Part shown: in pieces, positions 17,660-31,261 of the stretch
How positions within the stretch are numbered: the stretch's first letter is position 1
Layout: the number at the start of each line of letters is the position of its first letter
Assembly (NCBI GenBank): GCA_028284385.1
Contig: JANQRT010000058.1
Location: 272,867 to 336,866, forward strand
Origin: Opitutaceae bacterium
GTDB lineage: Bacteria > Verrucomicrobiota > Verrucomicrobiia > Opitutales > Opitutaceae
DNA length: 64,000 nucleotides
Reading direction: 5' to 3'
Translations under genes and position numbers: made by a program
The notes under the pieces: model-generated
What the model saw: only the letters and a program-made list of their open reading frames with translations
Told to the model about the DNA's origin: nothing
The model's database searches: none

Positions 17660-18610
17660 ATGCATTCGCATCACAGTGTGACCCCTGCCTATTCAAGACA
17701 TATGGAATGCGTTCAGCCTTCCCCCAATTTATCTCCTGCCGTATGTCGAGCGGGATACTTTCAATTCTCGGCAAAACGTATTGTCAGGAGTAGTTGCATC
17801 CAAAGTCGGGCTCTGTATTGGTGCAAAAGCGGTTGTGGTAAGGTCTCGGTTAACGGAGTCACTCATCCTTTGGAGCCGCAGGATCTCTATGTTCTTCCTT
17901 GGAACCGGAGTATCGCTCATATTCCAGATGCCGAAACGCCCATGTTTACTGGGCATGTTCATATAGTTCCCGATTACAGACCTGGGGCTGAGTGGATCCC
18001 TAATGTGCCGCACGAACCAAATCATCTCTCTTTCAATTCTCCGGATCGAAGTGATGCCCTTTGGCCGGGATTTAAGGACACTGTCAGGCTGAAAATACGG
18101 ACTGATGAACCCATAGGGCTCTTACTAGACTACACTATTCGCTGGTACATTCGAACCCATGGCAGTGATGAGAAGGAAGCGCGACATCTAGGCCATCTTA
18201 TTGCAAGGGAACTGCATCGAAAGCGACTGGATACTGTGGATACCCATAGCGACTATCCCGAAGAATTAAGGCGAATGCTAAACTATGTGCAGAAGAGCTT
18301 CCACCTTTCTCCGACCGTCTCTGAATTGGCGAAAATGATAGGCCGAAGTCGGTCCCACGTCTTAAAGCTCTTCTCTAGCAACATTGGCACCTCGCCTAAA
18401 AACTACATCGTAGATTGTCAGCTCAGAGAGGCTCGCGAACTCCTTTTAAGCACGACCCTACGTGTTGCCGAAATCGGTCAGGCCGTAGGCCTTTCCGACC
18501 CCTATCACTTTTCCAAACTTTTTCGACGGCATGTCGGCATTCCTCCTTCGGAATTTCGTCGTCGACACGGACCTTTTTCGAGTACGCCATCTGTTCCAGC
18601 CAGCTCGTAA
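17660..18610 (+). CDS. AraC-family transcriptional regulator
   Basis: DNA-binding regulator with an N-terminal cupin-like sensor domain (the segment 'VNGVTHPLEPQDLYVLPWNR' is typical) and a C-terminal double helix-turn-helix. That HTH region holds 'TVSELAKMIGRSRSHVLKLF' and 'LSTTLRVAEIGQAVGLSDPY', ending with 'HFSKLFRRHVGIPPSEFRRR'. ATG 17660 is taken; ATG 17702 is an alternative. It sits between a divergent sulfatase gene and a downstream TonB receptor, a common position for a local activator of a glycan-use locus. Confidence 0.87.
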   Translation: MHSHHSVTPAYSRHMECVQPSPNLSPAVCRAGYFQFSAKRIVRSSCIQSRALYWCKSGCGKVSVNGVTHPLEPQDLYVLPWNRSIAHIPDAETPMFTGHVHIVPDYRPGAEWIPNVPHEPNHLSFNSPDRSDALWPGFKDTVRLKIRTDEPIGLLLDYTIRWYIRTHGSDEKEARHLGHLIARELHRKRLDTVDTHSDYPEELRRMLNYVQKSFHLSPTVSELAKMIGRSRSHVLKLFSSNIGTSPKNYIVDCQLREARELLLSTTLRVAEIGQAVGLSDPYHFSKLFRRHVGIPPSEFRRRHGPFSSTPSVPASS

Positions 18611-18936
18611 CCGACTTTGCTTAGACTCGACAAATAAGCTTCTTCCGACGGGGGAAGCCTTTGCCCCAGGCGTTTGGATTAAGGTGTAGAAATCGAATCG
18701 CCATCGGATTGTCTTCCTGCTGAAGCCTGGTTCTAGATAGATCGAGGTGATACCGAGCGCTTCCTAAAAAACGCAAAAGTACAAATCTATCGCTATAGAG
18801 CCATTGTGAATGGGCATCGTTTATGATAATTTTGTAAATCCAAGGAGCTCACCACGTTCTACACCCTCTCCTTGCTTCTACCCTTATCGACTACTTCAAA
18901 GTTTTGATCGGCTCCATTCTTTGGCGCCTATCGACA
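18611..18936. other. Leader region upstream of the first TonB receptor
   Basis: About 325 bp between the AraC gene and the receptor. No convincing gene, hairpin terminator or copy of the 15-bp palindrome was seen. It becomes AT-rich towards the receptor (about 18770-18840), as expected of a promoter region. Confidence 0.4.
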
Positions 18937-21900
18937 ATGTTAACCAAAACTCCCATGAACCTATTGACCTTATCAAAGCTCAATCCTGGCGAGCTACGCT
19001 CGTCTCATCACACCAAGGCCTTGCCTTCCGTTTTTGGGGCTTCGTTGGCTCGGCTTGTATCCGCTCTCTGTCTACCAGCCTTGTTTCTATCGACCTCTTC
19101 CTTGGCCCAAGACGACACTGCGGACGAAGTCTATGAGTTGGATACCTTCGTTGTTGAGGGAAGCTTCAAGGCTTCTCTACTCGATGCCCAAGCGATCAAA
19201 CGCGAGACGGTTTCCATCGTTGATACGCTCACTACAGCCGACCTTGGCGATTATACGGACCAGAACTTAGCCGAGTCGTTGCAGCGCATAGCAGGTGTTC
19301 AGATCAGTCGGACTGAAGGCGGCGAGGGGCAGTTTGTATCCATTCGCGGCCTCGGACCTCAATTTAACATAACGTCAATCAACGGTCGCGGAGTACGAGG
19401 CGGTTCTGGTGGCGACGGTGGTCTTGGTAATCGCTCTGCCTATGGTCTCGATAATGTCGCTCCTGAGATGGTCTCAGGCGTTACTGTATTCAAAAGTCCC
19501 ACCGCCAATCTTGACGAAGGAGGAATCGGTGGCGTGATCAATATCGAGACTCCCCGTCCACTCGATGCTCAAAAGCAGGGCAAGACTTTCTCTTTTCGCG
19601 GTAGCGCTGACGGCAGTTTTTACATTGAGCCCGATGCTATAGATCCTCGTCTTTCAGGAATAGCTATCTGGACTCCAACGGAAAACTTCGGAATCCTGGC
19701 ATCCGTAGCCTACAACGAGCGCACTACGCTTACTCAAGTGGCTCGTTTGATCCAAACCGATCGAAACGACACCATTGAAGGAGTCTCGAATGTCCTCCGT
19801 CCCGGGGCCAATTCGCAATATCAAGTCAACGATGGCTCTATTGAAAAGCTCGGCATTGGCATTACGGCCCAGTGGAAACCAAGCGAAGACGTGAATATCA
19901 TTTTCGATTACCTTACGAACGAAAATGATACGATACGTCAGCAAAACAACATGCGCCATCGCACGACTGGCAATGGGTCTACCATTCTGAATGCAACGGT
20001 GATAGAGACGCCAGAATTCCCCTTGATTGGAGGCGTTCTTGATTTCGCCGTATTCAGTGAAGGCTTTAACGGTATTCGCGGAAACGGTGGCGCCATCCAA
20101 GGTGTGGGTACGCTTACCACTTTTCTACGTAACGATGACGTGTATGGAACGCGCATCGAGTGGAATCCAAACCAGGGAGCTTTCACCTATTCTCTCGACG
20201 TCTCTCATAGCGAAAGCGAATTCGACCGAGATAATCGTATTCTGACCTTCAATTTCAACGATGTTCCTGACGGTTTTTACTGGGATCGCGATGTGTCGGG
20301 AATGCCTTTCATGGAATTCCTTCCCAACTCAGTGACTGGAGAACGTTACAATCCCGCCAACTCTTCTCCGACACTAGGCAATCTTGGTTTTAACGTTATC
20401 AATCTCGGAAATGAGGAGGATTTACTCGCCTTCGACGTTGAATGGGAAGCGGATAAAGGCGGCGATGGATTCAAATTCTCCAAAGTGTATGCGGGATACA
20501 AATACCGCGAACGGAGCGCGGATACGGTTTTCAACGTTTTCCGCTTCAACGCGAATACGCGTAGAAACCGCATCCTGGGTGAGAACGGTTTGACTGAAAG
20601 CGACGTTCCCGCCTTCACTTCTTTCAAGCGTGACTTCCCATCACCCGATGGTGGATTCCTAAGCGAAATTGAAAGACTCGAAACCAGAGAATGGTTTTCG
20701 CCAAGCAATGGGGGTGTATACGATTTCTGGATGCCGCTGATAAACAATTCATCTTTGGTACCAGATCTTCCTGGCGGATTTTTCGCCCGTGATCCAAATG
20801 CTGGAGGAGGAGGCCAAAATCGATATGAGCAGGCCGATGAAGAAGTGGATGCCTTTTACCTCATGACCGATTTCGAGGGAACCTTGGGCGAAACGAAGTT
20901 CAGAGGTAACATCGGTGTGCGCTATCATGACACCGCCGTTTTCAGCTCGGGCTTCCGTTCCCGCCCTGATACGGTTAGCGACACCGTCAGTGGCCCAGAA
21001 GGCTTTGTTTACGATAGCGATGGAGAGATTGTGAATATCCAGAGCGCTCTCGAGAGGGATCAAGGCGGATACAGCGACTGGTTGCCCAGCGCGACGATTA
21101 CTTTCGATCTTTCCGACGAATTCGTACTTCGTCTGGCCGCTTCTAGCGTCATCTCTCGTCCTAATCTCAGCGCCATTGCGGGATCCTCAAGCGTTAGCCC
21201 AAGCTTCGAGTTTGGAGAAGCAAACGTTGTAGATGGGGTAAACATTACGGGACGCGATGTGAACCTGGCCCCGTTCGAAGCCGACCAAAAGGAAGCTATT
21301 ATAGAATGGTACCCCAGTACCGTTGGAACTTTCTTGGCGCTTGGTTATTTTGAAAAGGACATCAAGTCTTTCAACTTCACCGAGTCCTTCTCTCCTAGTT
21401 CCTGGACCATCGGTGGCGTGACCTATATTGATAGCGATGATTTCGATGTTCAGGTCAGCGCTCCGACTAGTAATTCCGATGGAGCTAAAGTAACGGGAGC
21501 CGAGTTTCAGATACACGTTCCTTTCAATCAGTTCCTTAAGGGCAAACTTGGTAATTTTGGTATCCAAGGTTCCTTTACAAAATTGTTTGATAATGAAACG
21601 TCGCTCTTGGATCCAATAACTGGAGCTAACCTTCCGCTAAATGGTGCCTCTGAGGATAACTACTCGATCGTAGCCTACTACGTGGCCGAGAAATTCTCAT
21701 GGCGTTCGTCCTACACCTATCGCGGAAGAAATCTCACCAGTCCCAATACCCAAGGAGGCGCCCTTTTTGACGAAGCCTACCGCTCTTGGGATATGAACTT
21801 CACCTACAGACTGAACAAGAACGTATCGCTGAGGCTCCAAGCTCTTAATCTCTTGGAGCAGGCTCGCAAGCAGACCTTCGCGAATGGACTTTTCCCCTAC

Positions 21901-21954
21901 AGCTATTCCCAGAATGGTCGTAGCATCATCGGTGGCGCGCGCTTCAGGTTCTAA
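18937..21954 (+). CDS. TonB-dependent receptor (TonB-Xanth-Caul type)
   Basis: Outer-membrane active transporter, probably for an oligosaccharide. A signal peptide runs to 'LCLPALFLSTSSLA', followed by 'DEVYELDTFVVEGSF' and the plug domain: 'DLGDYTDQNLAESLQRIAGV', 'GQFVSIRGLGPQFN' and 'GGIGGVINIETPRPLD'. A long 22-strand-type barrel ends 'GRSIIGGARFRF' with a terminal Phe. The plug pattern matches the subfamily often tied to carbohydrate use in Xanthomonas and Caulobacter. ATG 18937 is chosen; ATG 18955 would also keep the signal, and the frame extends upstream to 18904. About 1005 aa. No SusD gene is adjacent. A strong terminator follows. Confidence 0.9.
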   Translation: MLTKTPMNLLTLSKLNPGELRSSHHTKALPSVFGASLARLVSALCLPALFLSTSSLAQDDTADEVYELDTFVVEGSFKASLLDAQAIKRETVSIVDTLTTADLGDYTDQNLAESLQRIAGVQISRTEGGEGQFVSIRGLGPQFNITSINGRGVRGGSGGDGGLGNRSAYGLDNVAPEMVSGVTVFKSPTANLDEGGIGGVINIETPRPLDAQKQGKTFSFRGSADGSFYIEPDAIDPRLSGIAIWTPTENFGILASVAYNERTTLTQVARLIQTDRNDTIEGVSNVLRPGANSQYQVNDGSIEKLGIGITAQWKPSEDVNIIFDYLTNENDTIRQQNNMRHRTTGNGSTILNATVIETPEFPLIGGVLDFAVFSEGFNGIRGNGGAIQGVGTLTTFLRNDDVYGTRIEWNPNQGAFTYSLDVSHSESEFDRDNRILTFNFNDVPDGFYWDRDVSGMPFMEFLPNSVTGERYNPANSSPTLGNLGFNVINLGNEEDLLAFDVEWEADKGGDGFKFSKVYAGYKYRERSADTVFNVFRFNANTRRNRILGENGLTESDVPAFTSFKRDFPSPDGGFLSEIERLETREWFSPSNGGVYDFWMPLINNSSLVPDLPGGFFARDPNAGGGGQNRYEQADEEVDAFYLMTDFEGTLGETKFRGNIGVRYHDTAVFSSGFRSRPDTVSDTVSGPEGFVYDSDGEIVNIQSALERDQGGYSDWLPSATITFDLSDEFVLRLAASSVISRPNLSAIAGSSSVSPSFEFGEANVVDGVNITGRDVNLAPFEADQKEAIIEWYPSTVGTFLALGYFEKDIKSFNFTESFSPSSWTIGGVTYIDSDDFDVQVSAPTSNSDGAKVTGAEFQIHVPFNQFLKGKLGNFGIQGSFTKLFDNETSLLDPITGANLPLNGASEDNYSIVAYYVAEKFSWRSSYTYRGRNLTSPNTQGGALFDEAYRSWDMNFTYRLNKNVSLRLQALNLLEQARKQTFANGLFPYSYSQNGRSIIGGARFRF

Positions 21955-21983
21955 GTCTGTCGTTCACAAAGTTTAGATTTTTC

Positions 21984-22030
21984 AACGCGTGTGAATGCTC
22001 TTTGTAGCGTTCACACGCGTTTTCTTTTTC
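21984..22030 (+). terminator. Rho-independent terminator of the TonB receptor gene
   Basis: A perfect 12-bp stem (AACGCGTGTGAA at 21984-21995 with TTCACACGCGTT at 22010-22021) encloses a 14-base loop and is followed by TTCTTTTTCT. It lies 30 bp after the receptor stop. Confidence 0.88.
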
Positions 22031-22044
22031 TAAAGCAAACTTAA

Positions 22045-23964
22045 TTACGGCGATGGTCTGATGGGTTTTCTGTTTTGATTAAGCCTTAAACCCTTCTCGT
22101 AAGTATTTTCCGAGTACAGCTCGTTGTAAGAGAGGCTGCCTAGGTTTACGAGAATCGACCGAGCTCTCTGTTTGACTACATCTGCTTCGGTCTCGGCCAT
22201 CCCGAGCAGTTCCGCTTCCGCGTGTAGTCTAAGGCTCGAAGGCTCGGTTAATGACCAGGACTCGAGCAAGGAATAAGCCTCCACAGATTTGTCGCGCATC
22301 TGCTCAAGAAGGGTCTGAGTCCGATAAGCGTCGTCGTTTGCTACTGCGAATGCAGCTGCGGCTGCTACGAAGGGATCTTCTTTTTCCGCTAATTTACGCA
22401 GGATCTTGTTGGTTCGCTCGGCGATTTCGGGAATTCCCGCTATCGTAAGGCAAGCCCAGTAAACGATTTCAGGATAGGAGCTATCAAGTTGCTTAACGAG
22501 TTTCTCCTGATCCTGAACACTCTGGCTAGAAGCTTGCTCGGCAATCCAATGCAGATCTTCGATTGGGTAGGATGTGTCTCGTATATGGGAATACAAATCT
22601 ACTGCCCGGTCGCGTCGCGAAGGCGGAAAGAATCCCAGGTCATATGTTTCACGAATGTGTTGCGACAAGTTCTGACGAAATGCTTTAAGCGTATCCAAAT
22701 ATTTGAGATCCATTGCAAGATTCTTTGTTTCGAATGGATCCTCGATAATATTGTAAAGCGCTTCCGCAGGCTTTTGTTCGAAGGCATAGCGATGATCCCC
22801 ATCAAGTCTATTTCCAAGAAAGGCTCTATCCCAAGCCTGGTTGGATGGCATGCCCCATTGGAAGAAATTGCGAATGGCTAGAGGCTTTTGCGGAACGTAG
22901 TATCGAATGTATTTGAAGCGACCGTCCGTTACGCTGCGAAAAGGATCGAAATGGTCTTCTTGATTGCAACGGAAGCCGTATTGGAATTTTCGTGGCGCCT
23001 TAGCGAATTCGCCCAGAAAAGCCTCGCCTTGCATGTGGTTGGGTGTCGGCAGGCCTGCAATACTAAGAAGGGTGGGAGCTAGGTCGACGAAACCGATGAG
23101 CCGATCATTCGCGCTTCCTGGCTCGCCATCGAGGAGATGTTGCCATTTTTCGGGCGCGAAAATGATGAAAGGTATGCGTAGTCCGGTTTCGTTTACGAAC
23201 CCCTTCCCTCTTGGCAAGCTACCGCCGTGATCCGAATAGACGAATATGATGGTATCCTCGTCCAGTCCACGAGCTTTGAGATCTTCCAGAAAGATGCCGA
23301 TCCAGCTATCCACATCTTGGATACCTTCAAGATGCAAAGCGTAGTCTGATCTGATTTCGGGTAGATCAGGCACATGAGATGGCAATGGCAATTTATCCGG
23401 ATCCAGTCCTTCTTCGCGAAAGTCGCGACGCCCTTCCAAGTGGTACGATGTTAGGCGACTCATATGGGTGGCGCCGCAATTGAAAATAGAGAAAAAGGGC
23501 TGATCAACAGCTCGCTCCTCGCTATTGTAGGTTGCGGTGTTTCCCTGGAGATCCCAGACGTTCGCGGACGATTCGGGCGGGCAGTTGTAATCCTGTTTAG
23601 AGTTGTTGGTACAGAAATAGCCGGCTTGGTGTAAGTATTTGGGATAGAAATAGATATCGTTCGGTACTTTGTATTGATGACGATGCTGGTCAGTACCGAA
23701 AGTCTTCGAGTACGCTCCGCTAATTAGAGTTGATCTTGCAGGAGAGCACTGGGGCGCGTTTGAAGAAGCATTGGTGTAGCGAACGCCTCGCGCAGCCAAG
23801 CCATCTATGTTCGGCGTATTCACATCCTGGTTGCCATAGCAGCCAAGCAAATAGTAGCTCGAATCCTCGAAAGTCAGCCAAAGGATGTTTGGGCAATCCT
23901 GTTTCGCTTGTATAAAGGGCAGGCTTGATATCGCTAAAGCAATACTGATGAAAGTTGATTTCAT
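22045..23964 (-). CDS. Exported type I sulfatase with C-terminal helical-repeat tail
   Basis: Periplasmic or secreted sulfatase. The signal peptide 'ISIALAISSLPFIQA' is cleaved near residue 20. The catalytic domain starts 'CPNILWLTFEDSSYYLLGCY', with formylglycine site C73 in 'CSPAR' and metal site 'VYSDHGGSLPRGKGFVNETG'. Beyond the usual end (about residue 470), the last 170 residues form an Ala/Leu-rich helical region ('FVAAAAAFAVANDDAYRTQT') resembling HEAT-type repeats. At 639 aa it is longer than a plain sulfatase for this reason. It is transcribed towards the TonB receptor and lies next to the LacI gene on the same strand. Confidence 0.88.
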   Translation of the reverse strand: MKSTFISIALAISSLPFIQAKQDCPNILWLTFEDSSYYLLGCYGNQDVNTPNIDGLAARGVRYTNASSNAPQCSPARSTLISGAYSKTFGTDQHRHQYKVPNDIYFYPKYLHQAGYFCTNNSKQDYNCPPESSANVWDLQGNTATYNSEERAVDQPFFSIFNCGATHMSRLTSYHLEGRRDFREEGLDPDKLPLPSHVPDLPEIRSDYALHLEGIQDVDSWIGIFLEDLKARGLDEDTIIFVYSDHGGSLPRGKGFVNETGLRIPFIIFAPEKWQHLLDGEPGSANDRLIGFVDLAPTLLSIAGLPTPNHMQGEAFLGEFAKAPRKFQYGFRCNQEDHFDPFRSVTDGRFKYIRYYVPQKPLAIRNFFQWGMPSNQAWDRAFLGNRLDGDHRYAFEQKPAEALYNIIEDPFETKNLAMDLKYLDTLKAFRQNLSQHIRETYDLGFFPPSRRDRAVDLYSHIRDTSYPIEDLHWIAEQASSQSVQDQEKLVKQLDSSYPEIVYWACLTIAGIPEIAERTNKILRKLAEKEDPFVAAAAAFAVANDDAYRTQTLLEQMRDKSVEAYSLLESWSLTEPSSLRLHAEAELLGMAETEADVVKQRARSILVNLGSLSYNELYSENTYEKGLRLNQNRKPIRPSP

Positions 23965-24072
23965 GGCTTCTCTTCGTGTTGCAGGTTGCCCTCTTGCTTG
24001 GCTAGCGACCTAGACCTTACCAAATGATGTAGAAAAGCGCGACTCGATTAAAATGATAGGAATTGGGTTTCC

Positions 24073-25056
24073 CTACTCGACAGAGTCTCGTTCGATAAGT
24101 TCGACATCCAAGTCCACTACGCGGGGGCTTGGCTTTTCGCCTTCCGTCAACTGGATGATCATATCCACGGCCTTTTCGGCCATTTCCTTGAGGGGTTCCG
24201 ACACGGTTGTGATCGGCGGATTTAGAAACTCCGTTATGCCAAGGTTCTCGCCTCCAACGATGGAGATATCCTGCGGAACCTTCATGTTCATAACGAATTC
24301 GATCGCATGAACGCATTGGATTACTTCGTGGCTAGACCCGGGAACGAATATGCAATCGGCTCCTGCGCGTACAATTCTGGATACAACCGTTGGTGAATGC
24401 GAATCCTTCTCCATAATAGAGATGCGGCGAGGCTCGATTTCCAATCCCGCGGCCTCTATGGCGTCTTTGAACCCTTGAACGCGACGTTCATTTGGGGCGG
24501 TGCGACTTGAGATATAGCCGAGCTTTGTTTTGCCCTTCGAAATGAGATGTTCAGCGGCGATTTTGCCGGACTGGTAGTGATCTGACCGAACGGTATACTG
24601 GCCTTTTTTCTGCTTGAAGTTGTCTAAGTAGACTACAGGCACTCGAGTTTCCAGTTCGGTGAGCGTTTCCAAGACCTCGTCTTCAAAGGAGATGGCGATA
24701 ATCCCGTCTATAAAATAGTTTTTGAGCTCATGTACGGGATCAATTGGAATAAAGATCCCGATGTTGCGGCTGGTGAGGGCAAAAGAGATATGAGCCATCA
24801 GAATTGCCGTGTAGCCTCGCAATCGATTTTCGTAGCTAGGCTCGGTTACCAATACTATCTGCTTAGATCTTACGGAAGCCTGAGGCTTTAGGCCCAAATG
24901 CTGAGCTGCCTGCAAAACGCGAGCCCTCGTATCCGCCTTTACCTTGTCCTTGTTATTGAGGACACGGCTGACGGTTCCAGGGGAGACTCCAGCCATCTTA
25001 GCTAGGTCGTATATGGTCGGACGTTTAGATTTTGCGGCAGTCGTTGGGGATTTCAT
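24073..25056 (-). CDS. LacI-family transcriptional regulator of the glycan locus
   Basis: LacI-type regulator with HTH 'TIYDLAKMAGVSPGTVSRVL' and hinge 'KVKADTRARVLQAAQHLGLK', followed by a sugar-binding effector domain ('DGIIAISFEDEVLETLTELE', 'HLISKGKTKLGYISSRTAPN', 'TTVSEPLKEMAEKAVDMIIQ'). ATG 25056 gives 327 aa with a 13-residue lead before the HTH; the frame is open to an upstream ATG at 25122. It is divergent from the GH2 beta-galactosidase. A perfect 15-bp palindrome in the intergenic region (25201-25215) is its likely operator, and three related sites occur elsewhere in the window. Confidence 0.88.
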   Translation of the reverse strand: MKSPTTAAKSKRPTIYDLAKMAGVSPGTVSRVLNNKDKVKADTRARVLQAAQHLGLKPQASVRSKQIVLVTEPSYENRLRGYTAILMAHISFALTSRNIGIFIPIDPVHELKNYFIDGIIAISFEDEVLETLTELETRVPVVYLDNFKQKKGQYTVRSDHYQSGKIAAEHLISKGKTKLGYISSRTAPNERRVQGFKDAIEAAGLEIEPRRISIMEKDSHSPTVVSRIVRAGADCIFVPGSSHEVIQCVHAIEFVMNMKVPQDISIVGGENLGITEFLNPPITTVSEPLKEMAEKAVDMIIQLTEGEKPSPRVVDLDVELIERDSVE

Positions 25057-25200
25057 GGAATGTTTTACAAAAGATGACGCGTATTGGAAGTTGGGCTTCT
25101 CCAATTCGACCCGGTCCTCCAATCACCTGGTTTCAGCGCCTGGGGCAAGCTCCGGTAGACTTAGGAGAAAACTTGCTAAGTCAACCATTGTTTAATTTTG

Positions 25201-25215
25201 ATAAAACTGTTTTAT
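25201..25215. promoter_or_regulatory. Putative LacI-type operator
   Basis: Perfect odd palindrome ATAAAAC-T-GTTTTAT in the LacI/GH2 divergent intergenic region, 92 bp before the GH2 start. It matches the AT-W-R-AAC-W-R-TT-Y-W-AT pattern shared with sites at 30817, 36764 and 50017. Confidence 0.55.
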
Positions 25216-25298
25216 AGAAAATTGAATTAAGCAATTTTTCTTGCCAAGCAAGCCATCTATCGCGAGAAATCCAATCCTTTATCGGAACTGCTCCGTGA

Positions 25299-29117
<3,819 letters not shown>

Positions 29118-29175
29118 TTGGCTTTCGATGCGTACGTGAATTTATCGCGAGACTGGGGATTATCAATGAGGAACG

Positions 29176-29180
29176 GGAGG
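29176..29180 (+). promoter_or_regulatory. Shine-Dalgarno that sets the sulfatase start
   Basis: GGAGG nine bases before ATG 29190. It is the best ribosome site among three in-frame starts (29118 TTG, 29166 ATG, 29190 ATG), and the resulting protein starts directly with a signal peptide. Confidence 0.6.
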
Positions 29181-29189
29181 ATTTGCTTT

Positions 29190-30635
29190 ATGGGTCGTTT
29201 GCCAAGTCTTGTTTTCCTGATGCTGGTTGCCTGTATCGTTTATTTGGGAACGACAGAATCTACCGCGGAGAACGCTTCTCGTCCGAATTTCGTTTTCATT
29301 CTAGTTGATGATCTCGGTTGGACGGATTTGGGCTGCTATGGCAGCTCTTTTTATGAAACGCCCAACCTCGATGAATTCGCCACTCGTTCTCTTCGTTTTA
29401 CTAACGCCTACAGCGCGAGCCCGGTTTGTTCTCCTACACGGGCGGCGATCATGACGGGACGTCATCCGGTTCGAGTGAATATTACGGATTGGATCAAGGG
29501 ACATGTTAAGAAGAACGCCTTGCTCAAGACACCTGAAGATCGAGACAATCTGGCTCTAAAAGAAGTCACGATAGCCGAAGTGTTACGAGATTCTGGATAC
29601 GAGACTTTTTTCGCGGGCAAATGGCATTTGGGTAATGAGGGCCATTTCCCCGAGGACCAAGGCTTCGATTATAACATCGGAGGACATCATAGGGGGAATC
29701 CTCCTGGGGGCTACTACGCTCCTTATGATAATCCGAGAATGGAGAGCGGCCCCGATGGAGAATATCTGACGGATCGCTTGACTCGGGAATCGATCGATTT
29801 TCTGGACTACCGTAAGGGGATGAAGCCGTTTCTGCTCTTCCTTTCCTTTTACACGGTGCATACGCCTATTCAAGGGTGCGATCAGTTTGACGACTATTTT
29901 GAACAAAAGAGAAAGAGACTGAATGACGAAGGAAAGTCTGTATCCACAAGGGAAAGACAGGCGAATGTCCGACTGAATCAATCGAATGCCAAGTATGCAG
30001 CCATGGTGAAGTCGATGGATCTCAATGTAGGACGCCTCCTCGCCGCTCTTGAAGAGAGAGGCCTATCGGAAAATACGGTCGTCATATTTACCTCTGATAA
30101 TGGCGGTTTGTCGACGCAAAGCAGGGATTCGGGCGGTCCTACTTCCGTTCGACCTCTCAGAGCTGGTAAAGGATGGTGCTATGAAGGGGGTATCAGAGTG
30201 CCTTTAATGGTTCATTTGCCGAATGGAAAAAGAGCTGGCCAAACTGAAAACGTTCCCGTGATTAGTATGGATTTTTTCCCTACAATATTGGAACTAGCTG
30301 GATTAGGGTCTCGACCTGAATGGCATCCTGATGGACTTAGTTTGGCATCGCTTTTGCAAAAAGGCGAGCCTTTGGAAGAGAGGGCCCTTTATTGGCACTA
30401 CCCGCACTATCACGGGACTACCTGGGCTCCGGGGGGAGCGATCCGCCTTGGCCCTTACAAGCTGATTGAACATTTCGAAGAGGGGAAACTCGAGCTGTAC
30501 GACCTGGCTAATGACTTAAGCGAAAAGAAAGATCTTTCCGATTCTAAGCCAAAGTTGAAAGCCAATCTCAAACAGATGCTTGAGGGTTGGCGATCGCGAC
30601 TTGGGGCTCAACTACCTGTTCCTACTCATCTATAA
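29190..30635 (+). CDS. Exported type I sulfatase
   Basis: Sulfatase predicted to be exported by the signal 'MGRLPSLVFLMLVACIVYLG'. The catalytic start is 'RPNFVFILVDDLGWTDLGCY', the formylglycine site is C80 in 'CSPTR', 'FFAGKWHLGNEG' carries the conserved Lys/His, and the metal site is 'FTSDNGGLSTQSRD'. The C-terminal domain has 'ALYWHYPHYHGTTWAPGGAI', typical of arylsulfatase A-like enzymes. 481 aa. It lies 72 bp after the GH2 gene on the same strand, so desulfation and galactosidase action are probably co-regulated by the LacI protein. Confidence 0.9.
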   Translation: MGRLPSLVFLMLVACIVYLGTTESTAENASRPNFVFILVDDLGWTDLGCYGSSFYETPNLDEFATRSLRFTNAYSASPVCSPTRAAIMTGRHPVRVNITDWIKGHVKKNALLKTPEDRDNLALKEVTIAEVLRDSGYETFFAGKWHLGNEGHFPEDQGFDYNIGGHHRGNPPGGYYAPYDNPRMESGPDGEYLTDRLTRESIDFLDYRKGMKPFLLFLSFYTVHTPIQGCDQFDDYFEQKRKRLNDEGKSVSTRERQANVRLNQSNAKYAAMVKSMDLNVGRLLAALEERGLSENTVVIFTSDNGGLSTQSRDSGGPTSVRPLRAGKGWCYEGGIRVPLMVHLPNGKRAGQTENVPVISMDFFPTILELAGLGSRPEWHPDGLSLASLLQKGEPLEERALYWHYPHYHGTTWAPGGAIRLGPYKLIEHFEEGKLELYDLANDLSEKKDLSDSKPKLKANLKQMLEGWRSRLGAQLPVPTHL

Positions 30636-31261
30636 GAGTGCTATCTCAATTGAACTAAATCCTGTGATTGAAGGCTTATGCGTAATCAAGAGACGAAAAA
30701 AATGCATTTATTTCGAAAGTCCTTGATGGGGCCCAAATAGGGGTCGAATTACGTAACCATCAGACTATCAGTATTTTAATTATCTTTTTAGAGCAAAATG
30801 CCTGATTCGGGCAAAAATTGAACTGTTTAATAAAAAAGAAAATAAATTGACTAACGGTGCGACTTGGTGAAATCTTGCTGCACCTTTAACCCTCTGTATC
30901 AATGCCCCTTTTGATTCTTCGCGCGTCTCCTTATTTGCGCCAAAGCGCATTTGCTGAGCTGCCGAATAGCGCCTAGTCCAACGGCTATCCGCTAACGATT
31001 CTCTCGGGGGCATTTTTAACGACTCAACCTGCGCTGAATAATGGAGATTTCTTCAATTGAAGCTGAAATCACTGACTTGATCAAGAGGCTTTCGCTTCTC
31101 CCTGTCAGCTGTATTCAAACTTCCAGTATCCGGCTTTCTCAGAGTGGCTCACTCCGCTCTGTTGAACATGGAATGGAGTCGATTTGCCGCTCTAGCTAAC
31201 GCTGAGCGACCCTACATAGACAACTTGATTTATACATTCGCAAACTACGTTTAAAACCACT
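30636..31261. other. Intergenic region before the second TonB receptor
   Basis: About 625 bp, AT-rich in 30640-30850. It holds one 15-bp LacI-operator-like palindrome at 30817-30831. A minus-strand frame at 30780-31013 is judged spurious. No terminator could be seen for the GH2-sulfatase transcript. Confidence 0.45.
30817..30831. promoter_or_regulatory. Putative LacI-type operator
   Basis: ATTGAAC-T-GTTTAAT, one mismatch from a perfect palindrome, followed by AAAAAA. It is nearly the same as the site at 50017-50031. It lies 430 bp before the TonB receptor ATG, so it may control a distal promoter or an upstream-reading transcript. Confidence 0.4.

Noticed and set aside
30780..31013. 77-codon minus frame before the second TonB receptor
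   Set aside because: Basic, low-information sequence overlapping an operator-like site; no support.
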